The notes under the pieces were generated by a model. That model ran no database searches. It had not been told where the DNA came from and saw only the letters and a list, made by a program, of their open reading frames with translations. A stretch of DNA of 64,000 nt, taken from positions 41,166-105,165 of the forward strand of contig NZ_JBNPXF010000010.1 in assembly GCF_050433445.1 (NCBI RefSeq). Direction: 5' to 3'. Source of the DNA: Kroppenstedtia sanguinis (GTDB taxonomy: Bacteria > Bacillota > Bacilli > Thermoactinomycetales > DSM-45169). A program made the translations under genes and the position numbers. Shown one piece after another: positions 49,583-58,153 of this stretch. Numbering within the stretch: position 1 is the first letter of the stretch; each line of letters begins with the position of its first letter.

Positions 49583-50224
49583 ATGTTTGCCGGGTTGGTG
49601 GAAGAGGTGGGCCGCATTGGCTCCTTGGATCGTAGGGGGGAGGGGATGCGCCTGACTATCTCCTGTAAACAGGTGTTGGAGGGAGTTCGGGTAGGGGACA
49701 GTATCGCTGTGAACGGTGTCTGTCTGACGGTGGTCGGTTTTGATTCTCATCAGTTTTGGACCGATGTGATGCCGGAGACGATGAATCGGTCCAACCTGAA
49801 TCATCTCGCCCTCGGCAGTCCGGTCAATTTGGAGCGGGCATTGCGGGTGGGGGACCGGTTGGGAGGCCATTTTGTACAAGGACATGTGGACGGAATGGGA
49901 CGCATTCTTCTTTGCACTTCCCGGGAAAATGCGGTGCTGTTTCGGATCGGGGTTCCCCCTGAGTTGACCCAGTGGATGGTGGATCAAGGGTCAGTGGCAG
50001 TTAACGGAATCAGTTTGACGATTGTGACGGTGGAACCGGAAGCTTTTACGGTCTCCATTATTCCCCACACTTTGCGGTCGACCCAATTAAAAGAGGCGAG
50101 GGCGGGAGATTCCGTAAATATCGAGTGTGACATGATTGGTAAATATGCAGCCAAATGGGCCACGACAAATGAGGCGTCTGCAAGGGCAAAATGGCAGGAG
50201 GCGGAGGCAGATGCGCGATTTTGA
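49583..50224 (+). CDS. ribE: Riboflavin synthase alpha subunit
   Basis: Dismutates two lumazine molecules to riboflavin. The 213 residues form two tandem lumazine-binding barrels with repeated MFAGLVEEVG / VNGVCLTVV and FVQGHVDGMG / VNGISLTIV motifs. AAGGAAGGGA precedes ATG 49583. Overlaps ribBA by 14 bp. Confidence 0.95.
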   Translation: MFAGLVEEVGRIGSLDRRGEGMRLTISCKQVLEGVRVGDSIAVNGVCLTVVGFDSHQFWTDVMPETMNRSNLNHLALGSPVNLERALRVGDRLGGHFVQGHVDGMGRILLCTSRENAVLFRIGVPPELTQWMVDQGSVAVNGISLTIVTVEPEAFTVSIIPHTLRSTQLKEARAGDSVNIECDMIGKYAAKWATTNEASARAKWQEAEADARF

Positions 50225-51410
50225 TCTGATCGAAGATGCCATTTATGAGTTGATGCAGGGGGGAGTCATCATCGTGGTTGATGACGAAGATCGGGAGAAT
50301 GAAGGGGATTTTATGGCCCTTGCCGAAAAGGCGACTCCCGAGGTGATCAATTTTATGATCACCCACGGCAGGGGACTGGTCTGCGCCCCGATCACAGAGG
50401 ATAGGGCTCGGGAGTTGGATCTTCCCTTAATGGTTCGCCGGAACACAGATACCTACGGTACGGCTTTCACTGTTTCTGTCGACCATGTTTCCAATACCAC
50501 AGGAATCTCCGCCCATGAACGTTCAGCGACAGTAAAGGCTTTGATCCATCCAGAGGCAGGGGCAGGTGATTTTCGCCGCCCCGGCCATATCTTTCCCTTG
50601 ATTGCCAAAAAGGGAGGAGTACTCCGTCGTGCAGGCCATACGGAAGCGGGGGTGGATTTGGCCCGTCTGTGCGGTGCCGCCCCGGCTGCGGTGATTTGTG
50701 AAGTGATCAAGGAAGACGGTCATATGGCTCGTGTGCCGGATTTGATGGAGATTGCCGAGGCACATCAACTTAAAATGATCACCATCCAGGACTTAATCCA
50801 CTATCGCAACCACAAGGAAAAATGGGTGGAGCGAGTGGTTTCCACCCGACTTCCTACGGAGTTTGGTGAGTTTATCGCTTATGGATATCGAAATGATGTG
50901 GATGAAAAAGAACATATTGCCTTGGTCAAAGGGGAGATCGATGCCGATCAGCCGGTGATGGTCCGGGTGCACTCAGAATGCCTCACAGGAGACGTATTTG
51001 GGTCTCATCGCTGTGACTGTGGTCCCCAGCTACATGCCGCTTTGAGACAGATTGAAGAAGAGGGGAGAGGCATCCTTCTCTATATGCGTCAGGAAGGACG
51101 CGGGATCGGTCTTCTCAATAAATTGAAGGCTTATAAGTTACAAGAAGAGGGGTTGGACACCGTCGAAGCCAATCTAAAGCTAGGTTTTCGGCCTGACTTG
51201 CGTGAGTATGGGATCGGGGCTCAGATCCTGCGCGATCTCGGGGTGAAGAAGATGCGTCTGTTGACTAACAACCCCCGCAAAATCACAGGTTTAAAAGGTT
51301 ATGGGCTTGAGGTGACGGAAGTGTTGCCCATCGAAATGCCCCCCCAGCCAGATAATGAACATTATTTGCGGACCAAAAAGAACAAGTTGGGCCATAGGCT
51401 CCACCTGTGA
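50211..51410 (+). CDS. ribBA: Bifunctional DHBP synthase / GTP cyclohydrolase II RibBA
   Basis: Makes both riboflavin precursors. The 399-residue protein has the DHBP synthase domain (about 1-200; DDEDRENEGD and the RRAGHTEA loop) and the cyclohydrolase II domain (about 205-399; zinc site CLTGDVFGSHRCDCG, then RQEGRGIGL and NNPRK). AGGAGGCGGAGG lies before ATG 50211. Confidence 0.96.
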   Translation: MRDFDLIEDAIYELMQGGVIIVVDDEDRENEGDFMALAEKATPEVINFMITHGRGLVCAPITEDRARELDLPLMVRRNTDTYGTAFTVSVDHVSNTTGISAHERSATVKALIHPEAGAGDFRRPGHIFPLIAKKGGVLRRAGHTEAGVDLARLCGAAPAAVICEVIKEDGHMARVPDLMEIAEAHQLKMITIQDLIHYRNHKEKWVERVVSTRLPTEFGEFIAYGYRNDVDEKEHIALVKGEIDADQPVMVRVHSECLTGDVFGSHRCDCGPQLHAALRQIEEEGRGILLYMRQEGRGIGLLNKLKAYKLQEEGLDTVEANLKLGFRPDLREYGIGAQILRDLGVKKMRLLTNNPRKITGLKGYGLEVTEVLPIEMPPQPDNEHYLRTKKNKLGHRLHL

Positions 51411-51481
51411 GCAAAAGTGAAGATCCCTTGTCTCCATCCATATGAATTAATCACATCCTCGAGAAAAGGAGTTTTTCCAGC

Positions 51482-51949
51482 ATGGGGAGAATTTTTGAAG
51501 GAAACCTGATTGCAGACGATCTGCGTTTCGGAGTGGTAGTGGCACGTTTTAATGACTTGATCACTTCCAGATTGCTGGAGGGGGCTGAACGTGCATTATC
51601 TCGTCATGGGGCCAAGGGAGAGGCGATTGATGTGGCCTGGGTTCCAGGAGCCTTTGAAATCCCTTTGATCGCTGATCAAATGGCGGCTTCAGGCAGATAT
51701 GATGCCATCATCTGCCTGGGCGCAGTAATCCGGGGCTCTACACCCCATTTCGATTATGTCTGTTCTGAAGCGGCGAAAGGGATCGGAGCTGCTGCTACCA
51801 AACATGGCCTCCCTGTGGTCTTTGGGATTTTAACGGTGGACACCATCGAGCAGGCGATCGAGCGGGCCGGTACCAAGGCGGGAAATAAAGGATGGGATGC
51901 GGCGATAACAGCCATTGAAACCGCCAATTTGCAAAAGGCTCTGACATAG
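51482..51949 (+). CDS. ribH: 6,7-dimethyl-8-ribityllumazine synthase
   Basis: Condenses the RibA branch product with dihydroxybutanone phosphate, forming icosahedral capsids in Bacillus. 155 residues: RFNDLITSRLL, WVPGAFEIP, GAVIRGSTPHFDYV with the active-site His, and GILTVDTIEQA. AAAAGGAG lies upstream of ATG 51482. Last gene of the riboswitch operon. Confidence 0.95.
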   Translation: MGRIFEGNLIADDLRFGVVVARFNDLITSRLLEGAERALSRHGAKGEAIDVAWVPGAFEIPLIADQMAASGRYDAIICLGAVIRGSTPHFDYVCSEAAKGIGAAATKHGLPVVFGILTVDTIEQAIERAGTKAGNKGWDAAITAIETANLQKALT

Positions 51950-51987
51950 GTAGGGAAAGAAAGGGCAGTGAAGGGAGGGGTCCATGA

Positions 51988-52785
51988 TTGGAAATGAAAG
52001 TCAAGCTGGATATGTTTGAGGGGCCTTTAGACCTCCTCCTCCATCTGATCGATAAATCGGAACTGGATGTGTGTGAGATTCCCATCGCCCGGATCACGGA
52101 TCAGTATATGGAGTCTTTGACGGCGATGCAAGTTTTTGAGTTGGAGTCGGCCAGCGAATTCCTGGTGATGGCGGCCACACTGCTGGCCATTAAAAGCAGG
52201 ATGTTGCTTCCTCGGGCGGAACCTGCCGATCTATCTGATGTCCTGGAGGATGAAGAGGGGATGGACCCGCGGGAAGAGTTGGTTCAGCGGTTGTTGGAGT
52301 ATAAACGGTATAAACGCCTGGCCGATGTCCTGCGTGAGCGGGAAGCGGACCGGAGCCAGGTTTACACCCGGATGCCGATGGATCTAACAGAGTATACCCC
52401 AGATGAAAACCCCTTGGAAGGGATCACCCCAGACGAACTATTGCAGCACTTTGTCGATGTGATCCACAAGCGGGAGGAGGAAGTTAGGGAAGAGGAACCG
52501 ACTAAAATGACGCGGGAAGAGATTTCGGTGAGTGACCGGATGGATGAAATTGATGATTTTCTCACTCGTCAGGAAGGATCCCTCTTTTTTTCGGAATTGC
52601 TCCATTGGGAGGTGATCACCCGAGAGCGGGTGATCACGACTTTTTTGGCCTTGCTTGAATTGTTGAAGTTGAAACGGATTCGGGTTCGCCAGAGCGAGCT
52701 GTTTGATGAAATCCAAATCGAAGCTTTAGTAGCGGCGGAAGGAGGAGAAGCTTCTGGAGGATCAACGGTTGAAGTCCATTATTGA
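51988..52785 (+). CDS. scpA: Segregation and condensation protein A
   Basis: Kleisin subunit that bridges SMC heads in the chromosome condensin; 265 residues. The N-terminal helical domain (FEGPLDLLLHLIDKSELD) and C-terminal winged helix (about 195-250) are present with an acidic linker between. TTG 51988 lies 7 nt after GGAGGGG and is preferred to ATG 51994. scpB starts within its 3' end. Confidence 0.94.
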   Translation: MEMKVKLDMFEGPLDLLLHLIDKSELDVCEIPIARITDQYMESLTAMQVFELESASEFLVMAATLLAIKSRMLLPRAEPADLSDVLEDEEGMDPREELVQRLLEYKRYKRLADVLREREADRSQVYTRMPMDLTEYTPDENPLEGITPDELLQHFVDVIHKREEEVREEEPTKMTREEISVSDRMDEIDDFLTRQEGSLFFSELLHWEVITRERVITTFLALLELLKLKRIRVRQSELFDEIQIEALVAAEGGEASGGSTVEVHY

Positions 52786-53401
52786 GGGTCTTCTCTTTGT
52801 TGCCGGGGAAGACGGGCTCCGGGTGGCGGAGATCGCCGAGGTGACGGAAACGGATAAACGTACACTTCGTCGGATCTTGAAAGAGATGGCTCAGGAATGG
52901 AAAGAACAAGGGCGGGGGATCCAATTGGTTGAAGTGGCGCAAGTCTATCAGCTTACCACACTGCCGGAGCACCGGGAGTATTTCGAACGTCTTGCCAAAT
53001 CCCCTTCTCGTTCTCAGATTTCCCGGGCGGCTCTGGAGACATTGGCAGTGATCGCTTACCGTCAGCCGATCATCCGGGCTGAGGTGGAAGAGGTTCGTGG
53101 AGTAAAAAGTGAAAAAGTGATCCATTATCTGAAACGGAAGGGATTGATCCGCGACGTGGGGAGGGCGGAAGGAGCGGGTCGACCGATCCTGTATGGCACC
53201 ACCCGGGAATTTTTGGAGTATTTCGGGTTGCGCAGCTTGGATGAGCTGCCCCCGGCGGATTCGATCTTTGAGTGGGCCGAGTGGGAACGGGAGCGACAGG
53301 AATTATACGAACGTCTGGGGGTGAATACTCCCTCAGATGAAGATTCGCCCGCTTCCGACGCAGAAGCAGAGGTGGCTGAAGTTTCAAACCGGGATAGTTG
53401 A
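52769..53401 (+). CDS. scpB: Segregation and condensation protein B
   Basis: Dimeric winged-helix partner of ScpA; 210 residues with two winged-helix domains and the ETLAVIAYRQPIIRAEVEEVRG core. TTG 52769 has GGAGGATC about 8 nt upstream and overlaps scpA by 17 bp. An acidic C-terminal tail of about 30 residues is variable in the family. A terminator follows. Confidence 0.94.
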   Translation: MKSIIEGLLFVAGEDGLRVAEIAEVTETDKRTLRRILKEMAQEWKEQGRGIQLVEVAQVYQLTTLPEHREYFERLAKSPSRSQISRAALETLAVIAYRQPIIRAEVEEVRGVKSEKVIHYLKRKGLIRDVGRAEGAGRPILYGTTREFLEYFGLRSLDELPPADSIFEWAEWERERQELYERLGVNTPSDEDSPASDAEAEVAEVSNRDS

Positions 53402-53420
53402 TCGGTTTTTGCGAAAAGAG

Positions 53421-53444
53421 CCGCGGGAAAGCCCGCGGTTTTTT
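53421..53444 (+). terminator. Intrinsic terminator after scpB
   Basis: CCGCGGG (53421-53427) and CCCGCGG (53432-53438) with an AAAG loop and six T. Confidence 0.93.
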
Positions 53445-53446
53445 GT

Positions 53447-54196
53447 ATGAATTGCAGACAGAGAGCCGATACTATCATCATTGGAAGATATTGGTGTCGG
53501 GTGGTGGTAGTGTTGGTCTGGTGGATCATCTCGGCAGTGATCCTGATCGTCTTGATCCTGTTTCCGTTCACATCCGTCCGGATTCATCTGATCTATCGAA
53601 GAAAGGCAGAAAAGGATCATCTGGAGCTGCACTTTCGGCTTTTTTTCGGATGGATCCGGTTTCGGATCCAAGTTCCCTCCCTTAAGTGGCAGAAATCGGG
53701 AGTCAACCTCCAGTCCGAAGAAAAAGGCAATCTACCCGGGAGGGAACCTCGACGCCAAAAGACGAGAGTTACCTGGAGAAAAATCTTGAATATGCGGCGT
53801 AGATTTGTTCGGCTCCAACGGCGCATCTTGCAGTTGAATGCGACCTTGATGGAGACAGGTCGCCGGTTTATGAGCCGGGTGGTGTGTGAGCGGTTGGAGT
53901 GGGAGACATGGATTGGGACAGGGGATGCAGCGTCGACGGGAATAGTGACGGGAATGATCTGGGGAGTAAAATACACGTTGATCGGGTTCGTTGGTTCCCA
54001 TATTCGCTGGGAGAAAGCTCCCCAAATTGAGGTGCAACCCCGGTTTAACAGCGAACGGATCGAGACCTGTTTAGAGAGTATATTTCGGTTTCGAATCGGA
54101 CATGCTATCCTTGCTGTCATTCACCTGCTCGTAGGTTTGTTGCAGAATCAAAAAGGGGGTGAAGGGAGTTGGCAGAACACCCGATTCAAGGTTTGA
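53447..54196 (+). CDS. DUF2953 membrane protein
   Basis: A 249-residue protein with one N-terminal transmembrane helix (about 18-40) and a basic soluble domain, matching DUF2953 (YtfI-like), usually encoded beside ytfJ in spore formers. The start is doubtful: ATG 53447 lies against the scpB terminator without a ribosome-binding site, and GTG codons near 53500 at the helix start are alternatives. The 3' end overlaps ytfJ by 28 bp, so the pair is coupled. Confidence 0.75.
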   Translation: MNCRQRADTIIIGRYWCRVVVVLVWWIISAVILIVLILFPFTSVRIHLIYRRKAEKDHLELHFRLFFGWIRFRIQVPSLKWQKSGVNLQSEEKGNLPGREPRRQKTRVTWRKILNMRRRFVRLQRRILQLNATLMETGRRFMSRVVCERLEWETWIGTGDAASTGIVTGMIWGVKYTLIGFVGSHIRWEKAPQIEVQPRFNSERIETCLESIFRFRIGHAILAVIHLLVGLLQNQKGGEGSWQNTRFKV

Positions 54197-54618
54197 TGAC
54201 CACTGCGATGGAAAATATCAAAGAGATGGTGGATGTCAATACGATCGTGGGTGAGCCGGTTGAAACACCCGATGGAAGCATCATTATCCCGGTATCTCGG
54301 GTGGGATTTGGCTTTGCCGCCGGTGGGAGCGAATTTAAAGGGATTGAGTCGGAACCATCGGAAAAGAAAGAGGGAGCGGGGAAAAAAGGAGGGGACTCTC
54401 CTGACTTGCCTTTTGGCGGAGGTAGCGGAGGCGGAGTCTCCATCACCCCAGTGGGATTTTTAGTGGTCTCGGAAACAGGAATCCGGATGTTGAATATGGA
54501 AGGCTCCACCCATCTGTTGGACCGGCTGTTAGATCTGGCCCCCAGTGTGGTGGAGAAATTGCAGAAATGGACCCAAGGGGAAACGAAATCTTGTGAGATA
54601 CCGAAAACCGACATTTGA
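54169..54618 (+). CDS. ytfJ: Sporulation protein YtfJ
   Basis: A 149-residue GerW/YtfJ-family protein: HPIQGLMTTAMENIKEMVD at the N terminus, VGEPVETPDGSIIIPVSRV, a Gly/Lys-rich middle, and the GGGSGGGVSITPVGFLVV core. Such proteins are made in the forespore; family members affect germination. TTG 54169 has AGGGGGTGA about 6 nt upstream. A terminator closes the DUF2953-ytfJ unit. Confidence 0.9.
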   Translation: MAEHPIQGLMTTAMENIKEMVDVNTIVGEPVETPDGSIIIPVSRVGFGFAAGGSEFKGIESEPSEKKEGAGKKGGDSPDLPFGGGSGGGVSITPVGFLVVSETGIRMLNMEGSTHLLDRLLDLAPSVVEKLQKWTQGETKSCEIPKTDI

Positions 54619-54628
54619 AATTTGCTCC

Positions 54629-54664
54629 CAACACCGTCCCGCAGATCAGGGTCGGTGTTTTTTG
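54629..54664 (+). terminator. Intrinsic terminator after ytfJ
   Basis: AACACCG (54630-54636) and CGGTGTT (54653-54659) around a 16-nt loop, followed by six T. Confidence 0.75.
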
Positions 54665-54673
54665 GTTCACTTT

Positions 54674-54702
54674 TCATAACCCTGTCCTATCGGCATATAA
54701 AT
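54674..54702 (+). promoter_or_regulatory. Candidate sigma-E promoter of dacB-spmAB
   Basis: TCATAAC resembles the -35 kmATAtT, and CATATAAAT after 13 bp resembles the -10 CATACAmT. dacB-spmAB is sigma-E-dependent in B. subtilis. Confidence 0.5.
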
Positions 54703-54731
54703 TTAGAAAACAAGCCTGAGGTGGAGGATCA

Positions 54732-55874
54732 ATGCGGTTGACACGATGGTTGTTCTCCATGTGGATCGGATGTGTCCTGGTGTTCCTCCCTGCGGAATCC
54801 TGGGCTTCCCGTCGGTTGGATCCCGTGGAATTAAGTGCAGTGAGTGCGCAGGCTGCGGCTATGATCGATGTCCAGTCCGGACGTATCCTGTATGAGAAAA
54901 ATGCCGGGCAACAGATGCGAATTGCCAGTCTGACCAAGATTATGACTGCAATTGTAGCTATTGAAGACGGTGATTTAACAGAAAAAGTGAAGGTGAAGCC
55001 GGGAGCGGTGGGTGTAGAGGGATCCTCTATCTATCTCAAACCGGGAGAAGAAATTCCACTGGAACATTTATTGTATGGTTTGATGTTGCGTTCAGGAAAC
55101 GATGCGGCAGTGGCAATCGCAGAGCATATCGGCGGATCGGTGGAAGGGTTTGTTTACAAAATGAATGAAAAAGCGGAGTATTTGGGATTGGAGAAGACTC
55201 ATTTCCAAAATCCCCATGGGCTGGATGCAAAGGAGCACTATTCTTCAGCTGGGGATCTAGCCCGGTTGACCGCCTATGCTCTTAAAAATCCCGTATTCCG
55301 GAAAATAGTTTCCACCCAGGTGAAAACTCTACCCTGGCCGGGCGAAGAATGGCATCGAAAATGGTACAACAAAAACAAAATGCTCCGTCTTTATCCGGGC
55401 GGGGATGGCGTGAAAACCGGTTTCACCAAGTTGTCCAGGCGCACGTTGGTCTCCTCGGCTACGAGGGAGGGAAGACAGATCGCCACGGTGACGCTAAATG
55501 CTCCCGATGACTGGGAAGACTCCATGAAATTGTTGGAATATGGGTTTCGTCAGTTTCAACCAGTGCAATTAGTTAAAAAAGGGAAAAAATTCTCCTCTGG
55601 GCAAAAAGAGAGAGATTCCTTAGAAATTGTGGCCTCCCGTTCCTTTACCTATCCTTTACTGGAGAAGGAGCAGACTCAGGTGGAAGTGCGCCCCATGATC
55701 ACCTATCCCTTGAAAAAGGCGAGGGTGGCAGGAATTCGTGTGGGAACCGCCCGGATTTTCGTGGAGGGAAAGCCCGTCGGTTCGATCCCTTTGATCACTC
55801 AAGGTGAAAGTGAAGAGACGGTGTGGGGGGATTGGTTTACGGTGTTGGCTTCCATCTACGAGGGGGAGGGATAG
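54732..55874 (+). CDS. dacB: Sporulation D-alanyl-D-alanine carboxypeptidase DacB
   Basis: PBP5*-type carboxypeptidase that lowers spore cortex cross-linking. 380 residues: signal peptide (1-25), catalytic S66-K69 (SLTK), SGN in RSGNDAAVA, KTG in VKTGFTKLSRR, and a C-terminal PBP5 domain. GGTGGAGG lies before ATG 54732. Neighbours spmA and spmB identify it as DacB rather than DacF. Confidence 0.93.
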   Translation: MRLTRWLFSMWIGCVLVFLPAESWASRRLDPVELSAVSAQAAAMIDVQSGRILYEKNAGQQMRIASLTKIMTAIVAIEDGDLTEKVKVKPGAVGVEGSSIYLKPGEEIPLEHLLYGLMLRSGNDAAVAIAEHIGGSVEGFVYKMNEKAEYLGLEKTHFQNPHGLDAKEHYSSAGDLARLTAYALKNPVFRKIVSTQVKTLPWPGEEWHRKWYNKNKMLRLYPGGDGVKTGFTKLSRRTLVSSATREGRQIATVTLNAPDDWEDSMKLLEYGFRQFQPVQLVKKGKKFSSGQKERDSLEIVASRSFTYPLLEKEQTQVEVRPMITYPLKKARVAGIRVGTARIFVEGKPVGSIPLITQGESEETVWGDWFTVLASIYEGEG

Positions 55875-55876
55875 GA

Positions 55877-56461
55877 TTGGTCAACTACATCTGGTTGTTT
55901 ATGATTGTGAGTGGTGTCGTGGCTGGTGTGATTCAAGGAAATGTGGACCTGGTGACTGAGGCGGCGTTGAAAGGTGCGAAAGATGGAGTGGCAGTCTGTC
56001 TCGGTTTGGTCAGTATCCTCGTCTTCTGGTTGGGGATGATGCGGATCGCTCAGGAAGCGGGGCTTTTGGAAAAGCTGGCCCGCCTGCTGGGGCCTGCAGC
56101 CCGGTTTTTATTTCCGGGAGTCCCCCAGGATCACCCTGCTATGGGGTATATTCTGTCCAATATGAGTGCCAACCTCTTCGGCTTGGGTAACGCCGCCACT
56201 CCCATGGGGCTGAAGGCGATGGAGGAATTGCAGAAGTTGAATCCAGATCCGAAGACTGCTTCTCCGGCCATGTGTACCTTTTTGGCCTTAAATACATCCA
56301 GTCTGACTTTGATTCCGACGACGATCATCGGACTCCGGATGGAACATGGTTCAGCATACCCCACGGAAATCATCGGGACGACGATTTTTGCCACCTGTTG
56401 TTCCACTGTGGTAGCCATTCTGTTGGATCGTTGGTATCGGGCCCGGATTGCGAAGGAATAG
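55877..56461 (+). CDS. spmA: Spore maturation protein A
   Basis: Membrane protein needed for full dehydration of the spore core; 194 residues with about five helices and the nucleoside-transporter-like gate motif. TTG 55877 gives MVNYIWLF, equal to the Bacillus start, with GGGGGAGGG 6 nt upstream. It lies 2 bp after dacB. Confidence 0.92.
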   Translation: MVNYIWLFMIVSGVVAGVIQGNVDLVTEAALKGAKDGVAVCLGLVSILVFWLGMMRIAQEAGLLEKLARLLGPAARFLFPGVPQDHPAMGYILSNMSANLFGLGNAATPMGLKAMEELQKLNPDPKTASPAMCTFLALNTSSLTLIPTTIIGLRMEHGSAYPTEIIGTTIFATCCSTVVAILLDRWYRARIAKE

Positions 56462-56540
56462 TGGGATCAGGGAGCGCTAGGTTTGATAGTATAATCCCTG
56501 TTCGCATAAACACGTTTATCCGATTAGAGGAGGGGTTGGG

Positions 56541-57077
56541 ATGCTGGAAGCAGTCTCATTTTTGTCAAAAATCATGATTCCCGCCATCCTAGCCTTTATC
56601 CCTCTCTATGCCACTTATCGTAAAATTCCTGTCTACGAAAGTTTTGTCGAAGGGGCCAAGGAAGGGTTTCCCACTGCGATTCAGCTGATTCCTCACTTGG
56701 TCGGGATGATGGTGGCGGTATCTATTTTCAGAGAGACGGGAGCCCTTCAGTTCTATCTCGGGTTTCTTAAACCCCTGGTCGCATGGATCGGTTTTCCAGA
56801 AGAGGCACTCCCGCTTGGTCTGTTGCGGCCGATTTCGGGGTCCGGTTCCTTGGCCTTTGCTGAGAGTATCTTTCGCACTCACGGTCCGGATTCCTATCTG
56901 GGGCGTCTGGCTTCCACCATGCAGGGAAGTACGGACACCACGTTGTATGTATTGACGGTCTATTTTGGCGCAGTGGGTATTCGTCGTTCTCTTTATGCGG
57001 TGAAAGTGGGTCTGTTTGCCGATCTGTGCGGACTGGTGGCCTCCTGGTTGATCGTGACTTGGGTCTTTGGAATGTGA
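56541..57077 (+). CDS. spmB: Spore maturation protein B
   Basis: Partner of SpmA; 178 residues with four to five transmembrane helices and the family segments PISGSGSLAF and MQGSTDTTLYVL. GAGGAGGGG precedes ATG 56541. The 79-bp gap after spmA shows no terminator, so dacB-spmA-spmB is one operon. Confidence 0.92.
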   Translation: MLEAVSFLSKIMIPAILAFIPLYATYRKIPVYESFVEGAKEGFPTAIQLIPHLVGMMVAVSIFRETGALQFYLGFLKPLVAWIGFPEEALPLGLLRPISGSGSLAFAESIFRTHGPDSYLGRLASTMQGSTDTTLYVLTVYFGAVGIRRSLYAVKVGLFADLCGLVASWLIVTWVFGM

Positions 57078-57116
57078 GAGGGTGCTCCCTTTCCAGATCT
57101 ATCATCGGTGAACCTT

Positions 57117-57143
57117 ACGCACACTCCAAAGTGCGTTTTTTTT
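57117..57143 (+). terminator. Intrinsic terminator after spmB
   Basis: ACGCAC (57117-57122) and GTGCGT (57131-57136) with an 8-nt loop, followed by eight T. Confidence 0.85.
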
Positions 57144-57219
57144 ATGTCTGAATGTAACTCTTACCCTCCGGCTTGTGATTGAGTCATGAGATGGATAAGA
57201 TGTTCAATGAGGTGAAAAC

Positions 57220-57930
57220 ATGGAACGGTTGCAAAAAGTGATGGCCCGGGCAGGGGTTGCCTCCCGGCGGAAGAGCGAAGAATGGATTCTCAGCGGGAAA
57301 GTTCGGGTGAACGGGGAGACGGTGACGCAACTGGGAACCCGGGTGGATCCCGAGCGGGATCGGATCGAAGTGGAGGGCCGTCTGATCCAATCGGAGCAGA
57401 AGCGCTATTTTATCTTTTACAAACCGAGGGGGGTGATCACCAGTTTGTCCGACCCCGAGGGGCGTCCGGTGGTGGTGGACTGGTTTCGCGATGTGGATGA
57501 GAGGGTATATCCCGTGGGACGTCTGGATTACGACACAGAGGGGCTCCTTCTGCTGACCAACGATGGAGAGTTGGCCCATGGGTTGGTTCACCCCCGCCAT
57601 GAAGTGGACAAGATTTACCAAGTGACGGTGGAGGGGACCCCTGCCAAAAAATCCCTCCTCCGTTTGGAGACGGGGGTGAAACTGTCCGACGGCTGGACGG
57701 CTCCTGCCAAAGTTCGCATGTTGAGGAGGGAGAAAGGACAGGCTTGTCTGGAGATAACCCTCCATGAAGGAAGAAACCGACAGGTGAGACGAATGTGTGA
57801 GGCGGTGGGTCATCCTGTGGTACACTTGGTTCGTGTCCAACTGGCATTCCTTACGCTGTCCGGTCTGCAACCGGGGGAACATCGAGAGTTGAGCAGAGCA
57901 GAAGTCCAAGGGCTGAAAGAACTTCTGTAA
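57220..57930 (+). CDS. rluB: 23S rRNA pseudouridine synthase (RluB/RsuA family)
   Basis: Isomerises a uridine in 23S rRNA. 236 residues: S4 domain (1-60, RLQKVMARAGVASRRKSEE) and the catalytic domain with GRLDYDTEGLLLLTNDG, whose Asp is the nucleophile, plus GRNRQVRRMCEAVGH. AATGAGGTG precedes ATG 57220. It sits before the res genes as in Bacillus, but resA, which normally follows, is absent. Confidence 0.93.
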   Translation: MERLQKVMARAGVASRRKSEEWILSGKVRVNGETVTQLGTRVDPERDRIEVEGRLIQSEQKRYFIFYKPRGVITSLSDPEGRPVVVDWFRDVDERVYPVGRLDYDTEGLLLLTNDGELAHGLVHPRHEVDKIYQVTVEGTPAKKSLLRLETGVKLSDGWTAPAKVRMLRREKGQACLEITLHEGRNRQVRRMCEAVGHPVVHLVRVQLAFLTLSGLQPGEHRELSRAEVQGLKELL

Positions 57931-57988
57931 CAGCGTCAGCTTTCAAACAATATTCAATCCGGCACCTGATTAAGGGAGATGGCGGCGT

Positions 57989-58057
57989 TATAATAAACAT
58001 GGGTAGGCATGTTGATTCGTTATTGCTTCCTGTGGTGTCACCTGCAGGTGCAACCAC
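57989..58057 (+). promoter_or_regulatory. -10 element and 26-bp palindrome upstream of resB
   Basis: TATAAT at 57989-57994 (weak -35) is followed at 58032-58057 by a dyad: GTGGT, then the perfect 12-mer CACCTGCAGGTG, then ACCAC, with two mismatched positions between. The palindrome would lie in the resB leader and may be an operator or RNA hairpin. Confidence 0.45.
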
Positions 58058-58153
58058 CAGTCTCCTTGGCACCTGTGAGGCTTCATGGCGGTTCATGGCC
58101 ATGACATGGATTTGAAAAAAAGCGAGTGGTTTCCGAAACGGGGGGTGGAATAG

